Shown piece after piece: positions 25,939 through 32,694 of a stretch of 64,000 bases of DNA. The translations under genes were made by a program, and so were the position numbers. Source of the stretch: Leptolyngbya sp. SIO1E4 (GTDB lineage: Bacteria > Cyanobacteriota > Cyanobacteriia > Phormidesmidales > Phormidesmidaceae); assembly GCA_010672825.2 (NCBI GenBank), contig JAAHFU020000003.1:992001-1056000 (forward strand), given 5' to 3'. Below the pieces are notes generated by a model, which worked only from the letters and a program-made list of their open reading frames with translations, was not told where the DNA came from and made no database searches. Position 1 is the stretch's first letter; the number at the start of each line of letters is the position of its first letter.

Positions 25939-25970
25939 CGGGGCTGAACCGGGTGCAGGTTATCCCTATT

Positions 25971-25996
25971 AAGACATCCCCTTTAAAAGGGGTCTT
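25971..25996. repeat. inverted repeat between cas6 and the RT remnant
   Basis: Arms around CCCCTTTAAAAGGGG with flanking AAGAC and GTCTT form a hairpin. It could be a weak transcription terminator after cas6 or a processing site. There is no clear U-run on the minus strand, so the role is unsettled. Confidence 0.35.
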
Positions 25997-26029
25997 CCAA
26001 ATCAGTCTGATTTCTGCCTTTTCTTGCCT

Positions 26030-27145
26030 TTAGCCGTCCCTCAGCGATCGCCGCGCCAACTTCCCATAGCTCTTCACCGTCTCGTAAGGCATTTCTAAAT
26101 CGGCTGCGATGTCCTGCAGCGAATCTCCCAATTCTCGCCGGGCCACGATTGTGGCCCAGGTCTCAGCGGTGTTCTGAGCCCGGTTGCCGCCTGTGCGTTT
26201 GCGCTGTTCTCGAAACACCGTGGTTAATTCCTCAATGCGCTCTGCGAGCAACCCCTGGGCCGAAGGCACTTCTATGGCTTGAGTTTGCTTCAGGTGCCAG
26301 CCTGTGATGGTTTCGCCTAAGCCAAAGGTCGTTTTATGGCCAGTGCCGCAGTAGGGTGCCAGCCGCCCCAGGGTAAAAAACAGACGATGAAACTCTGGAT
26401 TTTCCCGGGCTTTGCGATCCAGACTGTAGGCGATCGCCCCGGTAAAGCCGGTTACCGACCCACGCTTACCCGCTGCCACCTTGACCGACTGCAGCTGATG
26501 GCGCTGAATCACCACATGGTCATCAACCCAATCTAGAAAGGCATCTTGGGCGATCGGCTCGTCTGAAAAATCATTCCAACGACGCAAATAGCTGTGAAAG
26601 ACATTGCGGGGCCAGGGCAAGGGCAGGTGGTGCCCCTTGCGGCGAAAACTGGTGGGGCTCAGGAAGCTGAGGCTGAGGGTGTTTCCGGTCGAGGGGGCAG
26701 CGGCCAGATCAGCGTAGGTGGTCGCTGGGAGCACAACCCGCACCTGCTGAATCGTCAGCGGTACCGCTTTGAGCACTACGGCTTCGGGTAACTGTGGCAG
26801 CCAAGCGGCCAGCCCAGCGATCGTTCGTGGGGAAAAGCCCTGCACCTGCCAGCGATAAACCTTGCCCTTCTGAAGCTGCAGCGTGCGACTATGGGCAACA
26901 AACTGCCCGCTCAAGCCGGTGATGGCAAACGGCTTCTCTGATTCGCCATCGTGCAAATAGGCTGACAGCGCTGGATCAATCTGTTGCATCTGCTGTAGAA
27001 ACCAGGCATGAAGCCCAATAGTGTATTGCGGATACAGTTCGTAGTCGCGCGCGGGCAGCAGTGAAAATTCCAGCCCTACGAGTTCAGTCTCTTGGGGCCA
27101 ACTGACAGCAGTGAACGGGGCAGACTTTTTAGACCGGGTAACCAT
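26030..27145 (-). CDS. cas6: Cas6 crRNA-processing endoribonuclease with C-terminal helix-turn-helix
   Basis: 371 aa. The N-terminal ferredoxin-like half contains GLHAWFLQQM, with His46 at the usual place of the catalytic His. The C-terminal half has the Cas6 glycine-rich loop GTGHKTTFGLGETI at 267-280, preceded by RLAPYC. Residues 328-371 (TWATIVARRELGDSLQDIA, then DLEMPYETVKSYGKLARRSL) form an added helix-turn-helix resembling a sigma-region-4 or LuxR-like unit, joined by a charged linker (RIEELTTVFREQRKRTGG). It would cut the array transcript 8 bases before each spacer. First gene of the minus-strand module; ATG 27145. Confidence 0.9.
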   Translation of the reverse strand: MVTRSKKSAPFTAVSWPQETELVGLEFSLLPARDYELYPQYTIGLHAWFLQQMQQIDPALSAYLHDGESEKPFAITGLSGQFVAHSRTLQLQKGKVYRWQVQGFSPRTIAGLAAWLPQLPEAVVLKAVPLTIQQVRVVLPATTYADLAAAPSTGNTLSLSFLSPTSFRRKGHHLPLPWPRNVFHSYLRRWNDFSDEPIAQDAFLDWVDDHVVIQRHQLQSVKVAAGKRGSVTGFTGAIAYSLDRKARENPEFHRLFFTLGRLAPYCGTGHKTTFGLGETITGWHLKQTQAIEVPSAQGLLAERIEELTTVFREQRKRTGGNRAQNTAETWATIVARRELGDSLQDIAADLEMPYETVKSYGKLARRSLRDG

Positions 27146-27301
27146 GGCAGGGCAATTGACATCGGCTTCAGAGTGCCTTAAGCCTAGCTTTAATCCCCCA
27201 AAGTGGAATCTGGAACTGCGATAACAGCCAGCCCCGTTTGCAAACTACCTGACAGGCTGATACCCCAGCTTTCTGAGGGGGTGCCTTTCAGGGGGTGGAA
27301 A

Positions 27302-27373
27302 TGGGCGATACTGGGTTCGAACCAGTGACCTCTTCCGTGTGAAGGAAGCGCGCTACCACTGTGCTAATCGCCC
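27302..27373 (-). tRNA. tRNA-Val(CAC)
   Basis: 72-nt cloverleaf on the minus strand. Acceptor stem GGGCGAT pairs with ATCGCCC, with discriminator A. Anticodon stem CTTCC/GGAAG with loop TTCACAC places anticodon CAC (valine, codon GUG). The T arm ACTGG-TTCGAAC-CCAGT is perfect. The D stem has one A-C mismatch. CCA is not encoded. It lies just beyond cas6, so it could be an island edge or integration point, but no attachment repeat was seen. Confidence 0.93.
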
Positions 27374-27456
27374 GTGGTGTTAGACCATAACACGTTCAGT
27401 TAGCAAAGTATAGCGTTTGTAACGCGATACCCTGCAGTGCCATGGTCAACTCTCGG

Positions 27457-27933
27457 TTAGCCAATATTGGCGTAGGGATCGATATACCCCTGGGCATCTT
27501 TTAAGTGGGTCTGTACAAGGGCTTGAAAGTCTTGTCGGCGGATTTCGGTGCCCTGGGTAAGCTTGCCGGGGGTATCAAAAAAGATGAGGCTATCCAGGCT
27601 TTTGAGCGCCAGCATTTGAAACAGGATATGGGTAACCGGCGTTGGGATAGCCATCAGCTGAGGGTCTTTGACCGATTGAGGCCCCGCTGCCGCATCTTGC
27701 AGCGTCGGGAAGGCATAGATAACGTTTTTGCGGACATTGGGTTGCCGACGATTCGACAGGGCCGTCATCACCCAGCCTTGGTTGAGCGTTTGCAAAACAT
27801 AATAGGTCTTGTGCTTTAGACGGCCCGCTATCGACTGCAGCACCGGTGCGATCGCTTCAACCGCCTTGCCGGTGACGCCATCATCCGGAGCCTCTTGAAT
27901 TAACGTTTGAATTTGTTGCTCAAGCTCGTCCAT
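27457..27933 (-). CDS. conserved cyanobacterial protein of unknown function
   Basis: 158 aa, no signal peptide or membrane segment. The N-terminal 45 residues are helical (LEQQIQTLIQEAPDDG, AIAPVLQSIAGRLKH). The rest is alpha/beta with TYYVLQTLNQGWVMTALSNR, then NVIYAFPTLQDA and SLDSLIFFDTPG. The layout recalls small cyanobacterial hypothetical proteins, and I can give no function. Ends in YIDPYANIG. Divergent from hetZ across 263 bp. Confidence 0.7.
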   Translation of the reverse strand: MDELEQQIQTLIQEAPDDGVTGKAVEAIAPVLQSIAGRLKHKTYYVLQTLNQGWVMTALSNRRQPNVRKNVIYAFPTLQDAAAGPQSVKDPQLMAIPTPVTHILFQMLALKSLDSLIFFDTPGKLTQGTEIRRQDFQALVQTHLKDAQGYIDPYANIG

Positions 27934-28196
27934 AACCTTCTACAAAGTATTAGCGTAATATCTTTACAAAATTAGAATTTGTTGCTGCCGCAAATGGGGT
28001 TCTACAGGAAGCAGTGACTATCCATCTTAGCCTTGGATTGTGAGAGATTCACCGCTTGAAGAATGATTGTCTGGCTCCCATGTAGCCATTACCACCCGAT
28101 GAAGAATCCAAGTACCTGTCACCATAAGAGTGACTCACTCAAAAGTTCCTGTGCTAGTGTTTTAACGATCACCACTCGGGGTAGTTCTTCCAGAGC

Positions 28197-29306
28197 GTGG
28201 AAGCACTTTCAGACAGACTATACGAAGAACTGAGGCGAACAACACAGGCCTCTAGGCGGGGCTGTCGAGATACGGCTGAACGCTTGAGTGCTGAGGTACA
28301 GCGGATTTGTGCCCAAAGTCAGCGCATTCAAGCAACGGGAGAAGTTGAGACGTGGGCCGTCACCTTAGCCAATCATCGCCTAGGGCAGTGCACCAAATAC
28401 TATCGACTCGGGTCACGACAGGGCCGTGTAGAATTACACAGCACTTTAAGTGCGATCGTGTATCGCTACATTGCCCCGCCCCAAGCTCAGGCCAGTTACC
28501 AGGCGCGCCTCACCTTAATTGAAGATTTTCTCCAGAGCTTCTATTTAGAATCTCTTAGCGCTTTTCGGCGAGAAAATGAAACGGCTTCTGATTTTCAGCC
28601 TCGCACCCTGTTGGAGCTGGCTGAATACATGGCGTTTACTGAGCGGTATGGGAAGCGACGCATTCCTTTACCGGGGCGGCGCAGCCAGCAGCTGATTATT
28701 CTTAGGGCCCAAACATTTGCTAAGCAGCAGCCTCCAGAGGCCACAGTTGATATTGAGCAGGCAACAGAAGGTAGCGGAACAGATGCCGACGACCTCCGAG
28801 ATTTGCTGCCTTATCATCGACTCCGGGAAGAACTGGTTGTCCAGCAGGAGGAACTGCCCGAAGAGGTTCTACGCAACCGGGTTGTTGAGGCACTGCTGAG
28901 CTACCTCAAGGAGCGAAATCAAGAAGATTGTGCCGATTACTTTACGCTCCGACTGCTGGATCTGCCCACGGCTGAGATTGAAGCGATCTTGAACCTCACG
29001 CCGCGCCAGCGAGACTATTTACAGCAGCGGTTTAAGTATCACCTGATTCGATTTGCCCTTTCGCACCATTGGGAGCTAGTTCACGAATGGCTAGAGGCGG
29101 ATCTAGAGCGCAACTTAGGACTTACCCCACAGCAATGGGAAACCTTACATCAGTCCATTAGTGATAAGCAGGGTAAACTTTTGCATCTCAAACAACAGGG
29201 CATCGCAGATGCTGCCATTACTAAAACGTTGGGGCTGACACCGACTCAATTGCAAAAGCAGTGGTCTAAGCTACTGGAGCAGGCATGGGAAATTCGTAAT
29301 CTTTGA
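28197..29306 (+). CDS. hetZ: HetZ-type cell-patterning regulator
   Basis: 369 aa. I recognise the highly conserved HetZ blocks: GRVELHSTLSAIVYRYI, YQARLTLIEDFLQSFYLE, LLELAEYMAFTERYGKRRIP, LPGRRSQQLIILRAQTF, and the C-terminal TPRQRDYLQQRFKYHLIRFA with a likely DNA-binding helix-turn-helix. Known: HetZ is needed for heterocyst differentiation in Anabaena, acts with HetR, and is conserved in most filamentous cyanobacteria including species without heterocysts. Start GTG 28197 is the first possible, because an in-frame TAG lies at 28182. The protein is slightly shorter than the ~400-aa Anabaena form at the N-terminus. 31 bp separate it from the next gene. Confidence 0.85.
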   Translation: MEALSDRLYEELRRTTQASRRGCRDTAERLSAEVQRICAQSQRIQATGEVETWAVTLANHRLGQCTKYYRLGSRQGRVELHSTLSAIVYRYIAPPQAQASYQARLTLIEDFLQSFYLESLSAFRRENETASDFQPRTLLELAEYMAFTERYGKRRIPLPGRRSQQLIILRAQTFAKQQPPEATVDIEQATEGSGTDADDLRDLLPYHRLREELVVQQEELPEEVLRNRVVEALLSYLKERNQEDCADYFTLRLLDLPTAEIEAILNLTPRQRDYLQQRFKYHLIRFALSHHWELVHEWLEADLERNLGLTPQQWETLHQSISDKQGKLLHLKQQGIADAAITKTLGLTPTQLQKQWSKLLEQAWEIRNL

Positions 29307-29337
29307 CTTGAATTGTCCGGAAGGGGGCAGGCCAACT

Positions 29338-30375
29338 ATGAAAAGAGACACAGATACGATTCGGAGCTTCCTTATTGGACTCCTTGAACACTTTAGCCGG
29401 ACAGTCTCTTCACCATCAGGGAAGGTTGCCGACTTAAATGAGACACCCTCGCAAGTAAACCCTTCGTCCGAACCATTAGGGACATCCTCTAATAACCGGA
29501 ATGATTCCCTCACACCTCCGGTGAACGAATCACCTTCGTCAACCTTCAGCAACGATTTGTCAATTGAAATGCCCCCTTTATCCGAATTGGGAGAGATGCC
29601 TGCCGTGCAAGACCATCTTCAAACTGTATTAAAACGTCGTCTCCAGATTGAAATCGACCAAAACCCCCCCCTGTTCCCCTGGGAATCTGATCTGCAGGAG
29701 TATCCGGTCGAACTCTCGACCGCGGCTTCTTACCTGTGGCTAGCCCAGTTGCGATCGCTGCAGTTGCCAACGGCCCTTCCTGAAGACATCTTGTCTAGTT
29801 TACTGAGCCGTTGCCAAGAGCTGATCGCAGAGACTTTGCAGCCCGGGATTCAACTGGTTAAAGCCGTTGAAAACTTATTTCCTGATCAGCCTCAGGTCAT
29901 GAATCAGATCGCGGGGTTAGTCCTTGCAGAGGCCACAGTACGAAGTACTGCAACCCGTGATGCTGAGGCTTTAAAGGCCGCCTTCCCAGAAGGCTATGGC
30001 GGTGCCAATCCTCAGCAGCAAGTCACCCTGGCCATGTTGGCCGCGAAAGACATTCTGGATGCTTTGACGATTACCTTGACCTCTGAGCGGCCGACAGCCC
30101 AGCGCGAATGGCTCACCACTGAGGGGACGGTAACGTTGACGGCCCGTCATCTTACGGGAACCCCCAATCAGCTGAGCCTCTCGGTTGAGTTGCCTCAGGC
30201 CAGCCAGCTCAGTTTGCCAAGCTTGGGGCAAACTGTAACCCAAAACCGTCCAGGAAAGCTGATGCTGACATTGCCCGATCCTCAAGCGGGGGTTGTGTAT
30301 CCCCTAGAGATTCGCTTCAGCGATCGCGATTCAGCCCCCTTAACCTTTGCCGTCTGCTGGATGGAAAATCCCTAG
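29338..30375 (+). CDS. patU: PatU-like protein downstream of hetZ
   Basis: 345 aa. Known: hetZ is followed by patU (split into patU5 and patU3 in Anabaena) in filamentous cyanobacteria. Seen: a Ser/Pro/Asn-rich low-complexity stretch (about residues 20-80), then LQTVLKRRLQIEIDQNPPLF followed by PWESDLQEYP, a helical middle domain, and a beta-rich C-terminus (GTVTLTARHLTGTPNQLSLS). ATG 29338 is used, with AAGGGGGCAG at 29321-29330; TTG 29308 is a weaker alternative. The name rests on position plus the PPLFPWE block. PatU3 modulates HetZ/HetR patterning in Anabaena. Confidence 0.7.
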   Translation: MKRDTDTIRSFLIGLLEHFSRTVSSPSGKVADLNETPSQVNPSSEPLGTSSNNRNDSLTPPVNESPSSTFSNDLSIEMPPLSELGEMPAVQDHLQTVLKRRLQIEIDQNPPLFPWESDLQEYPVELSTAASYLWLAQLRSLQLPTALPEDILSSLLSRCQELIAETLQPGIQLVKAVENLFPDQPQVMNQIAGLVLAEATVRSTATRDAEALKAAFPEGYGGANPQQQVTLAMLAAKDILDALTITLTSERPTAQREWLTTEGTVTLTARHLTGTPNQLSLSVELPQASQLSLPSLGQTVTQNRPGKLMLTLPDPQAGVVYPLEIRFSDRDSAPLTFAVCWMENP

Positions 30376-30414
30376 TCGAGACAGGCTCATAGCTTTTTCA
30401 GTCGATTAATCTTT

Positions 30415-30453
30415 AACCGCCTTCTCTGATCAGAACCCAGAGAAGGCGGTTTT
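30415..30453 (+). terminator. Rho-independent terminator of hetZ-patU
   Basis: A 14-bp stem, AACCGCCTTCTCTG (30415-30428) against CAGAGAAGGCGGTT (30438-30451), with a 9-nt loop and a TTTT run at 30450-30453, 40 bp after the patU stop. Confidence 0.88.
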
Positions 30454-30485
30454 CGTGGTGTCCATAGAGCCCAATGGCTCTGACT

Positions 30486-30688
30486 TATAGCGGTTTGCAT
30501 GCGGATAATACCAGTTCTCGCTGCTAAAGCTACATGATCAGACCCCTCCCAGCCTCCCCTTGGCAAGGGGAGGTGCCGCAGGCGGTGGGGTAGCGATGTT
30601 GGAGAATTGGTATAAAGCACACCCTAGACCCCAAACCCTAGACCCTGTCTTGACCCAGATGTACTGGACTCAACTGAACAAGGCTATA
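30486..30688. mobile_element. MITE-like dispersed repeat, copy C (inverted, interrupted)
   Basis: Reverse-complement copy of the element at 8176-8271: TATAGCGGTTTGCATGCGGA at the left end and CTCAACTGAACAAGGCTATA at the right. The halves are separated by a second, different element (30508-30612) inserted at a TA dinucleotide. Removing the insert and one TA restores a continuous 96-bp copy. Confidence 0.78.
30508..30612. mobile_element. second MITE-like element nested in copy C
   Basis: About 105 bp bounded by near-perfect inverted ends, ATACCAGTTCTC on the left and GAGAATTGGTA on the right, and flanked by TA on both sides, as expected for insertion by a Tc1/mariner-IS630 type transposase. 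Internally it carries CCTCCCCTTGGCAAGGGGAG, a perfect hairpin, followed by GTGCCGCAGGCGGTGGGG, a sequence I recall as very widely dispersed in cyanobacterial genomes. No coding capacity. Confidence 0.75.
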
Positions 30689-31053
30689 TATTGCACCTGA
30701 AGTGCCGGTTAGGACAGTCAGATTTTCTGGAATCCTTATACAGAAAGGTTTTGGTTTCTGCCTTCTCCTAAGAAACACAATCTAATCGATGCTCAAAACC
30801 TGAGATTGTCGCCAGATAGACGACAATTGTGTTTCTTCCATCTCTAACGGGCAGCGTCAGCGCTCGTTAATAGCTGCCTTCTGCCTTCTGATTTCTGCCT
30901 TTTGCTATCGGTGACTGCTGAGAAAGAACATCCTCTACTCGCTGGGGCAGTTCAGCCAGACTCCAAGACTCACAACCGATGAATAACAGCAAAACCTGCC
31001 TGTACCGGCATTTTGCCCGCGAGCAATCCCCTTAAGCCCTAATGGACGAGGGT
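30689..31053. repeat. gene-free stretch with a cruciform-type repeat and heptamer runs
   Basis: 365 bp without a gene. It holds 12-bp inverted arms AAGAAACACAAT (30770-30781) and ATTGTGTTTCTT (30826-30837), with an inner pair ATTGTCG/CGACAAT (30805-30811, 30821-30827). At 30872-30906 is a run of the dispersed CTGCCTT heptamer family. Nothing else was recognised. Confidence 0.55.
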
Positions 31054-32076
31054 TTACTTAGTTCTCAGCGGTATTTTTAGCTGGTAAGCGCCGCTCCGGC
31101 TCCCAAACAGGTGCGCATAGACATAGGTCATTTCGCAGCCTAAAAAGAATACCTGGCAACTCAAAAAGATCCATAGCATCAAAATCATGACGCTACCCAC
31201 AACACCGTAAGATAAGAACTGTTCTCCAACCCGAATAATACTGTTACTGGCTAAATGTTGAAGTAGCATAAAGAGCGCTGTAGTTGCCAGCCCTCCCAGC
31301 CAAACATCTTTCCAAAAAATGCGCGTAGAAGGCAACACCTTAAAAAGCAGCATAATAACGCAAAAAATCAACAGATATGAAGTGCTGACCTGTAAGGTTC
31401 TTAACACTAAGGAATCGTCAATTTCAACAAACCAAAAAACACTTTCCAAGTTGCCGACAGCATCAATAATGATCTTGATTACGATATTAGAAATTAAGGA
31501 AATATAAATCAAAGCAGAGGTGCTAAAGACCAAAACAAAGGCTAGAAATCGGTTTCTCATAAAGGTTTTTGCCGCAGACCTGACGCCTTTTTGGTTTTGC
31601 CTACCCTGATCGACTTGCCAAATTTTGTTCATCGAGCGTGTCAGCGCACCAAATACGCCACTGGCGGTAAAGCATAGCAGCAGGAAACTAATAATCCCGG
31701 CCTCTAAGCTATTACGATTTAGGTTTGAAACCGTGTTCTCAACTAAATTAAACGCCTCAGGTGGCAGGCTGCTGTGGGCAAAAGACAAGATCTGATCAGA
31801 GGCAGACAAGATTTGATCAGAGTCTTGACTAGCTGGTCCAATCAACGCACCAAAGACACTCAGCCCAACCAAAACAATCGGAAACAGTGAAAACAGCGCA
31901 TAGTACGATAGGGCTGCCCCCATCTCGAGGCAGTCGTCACGCTGCCACTTCATGACCGTCTGAATGATCAGCACCGCAGGCCTAGACCTAAATAGCTTGA
32001 TCGCAGGTGCTTTTTTCAGATCTTTAAACACAGGCTCAAACCGCCTTAGTGGTCGATTGGTTCTGATCGTACCCAT
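31054..32076 (-). CDS. YihY/BrkB-family inner-membrane protein
   Basis: 340 aa. Six hydrophobic segments (about residues 58-85, 125-150, 170-195, 215-240, 250-275, 280-310) and the family signature MGAALSYYALFSLFPIVLVG near the first helix, then FGALTRSMNKIWQVDQG. Known: family formerly annotated as 'ribonuclease BN', now regarded as membrane proteins of unknown transport role. The N-terminal 40 residues are basic and cytoplasmic. ATG 32074-32076. Stands alone between repeats and the kinase cluster. Confidence 0.85.
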   Translation of the reverse strand: MGTIRTNRPLRRFEPVFKDLKKAPAIKLFRSRPAVLIIQTVMKWQRDDCLEMGAALSYYALFSLFPIVLVGLSVFGALIGPASQDSDQILSASDQILSFAHSSLPPEAFNLVENTVSNLNRNSLEAGIISFLLLCFTASGVFGALTRSMNKIWQVDQGRQNQKGVRSAAKTFMRNRFLAFVLVFSTSALIYISLISNIVIKIIIDAVGNLESVFWFVEIDDSLVLRTLQVSTSYLLIFCVIMLLFKVLPSTRIFWKDVWLGGLATTALFMLLQHLASNSIIRVGEQFLSYGVVGSVMILMLWIFLSCQVFFLGCEMTYVYAHLFGSRSGAYQLKIPLRTK

Positions 32077-32694
32077 ATTTTCCTATGCTTTCCAAAAGCT
32101 GACTCCCTTTGAGAGCGTAGAGAATTGTAGACAGTTATGGAGTCAGGTTCAACCGCAATGCGCGTAGCAGTGACCGTCACACCCGTATATCAAGTTCAGG
32201 ATATCGCCTGGAGACCGTAACTTGGACGCGCCTAAAGGCACGATTCTGGACACTGGGGATCGTAGGCGTGCAGGATTCAGGAACTCGGGTAGAATGCCAT
32301 TTTAGCTCTGCCGATGAGGGCTGGTAGACCCGCTCGGTCAAAACCCTTCAGATCAGCAGATTCCAGGATTTTCATCCGGGCAGCCTTGGTGCGCCCATTA
32401 AGGCCACTCGCAGCTCTGATAAGCTACTCTGCAGTTGATAGTTTCCCTGATAGAAGAAGCGCGTAAGATAGACTCTGATTAACCTAATGCTTTTTATAGA
32501 GATACAAAATTTTATGCCCCTATGGGTATTTTAAGGCGTAGCAAAATGAATTTGAAAAGTCATTTCCCTATTCAGGGTTCCTATGATGTTAATAGTTCAT
32601 GATGTCGACAGGGTTCTCTTGCATTTCTCCTCAGACTTGTTTATCACGAAAGAAATTAAAGAAAGAATCGATACAGTAGACCCCTGATGAATTT
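32077..32694. other. 618-bp gene-free region upstream of the first giant kinase
   Basis: No open frame, RNA gene or repeat was recognised. The right half (about 32480-32690) is AT-rich and promoter-like, ending shortly before the kinase start at 32695. The left half is GC-richer, with no visible coding bias. Confidence 0.4.

Noticed and set aside
27302-27373. tRNA-Val as integration site of the CRISPR island
   Set aside because: No direct repeat of the tRNA 3' end and no integrase gene were seen in the window.
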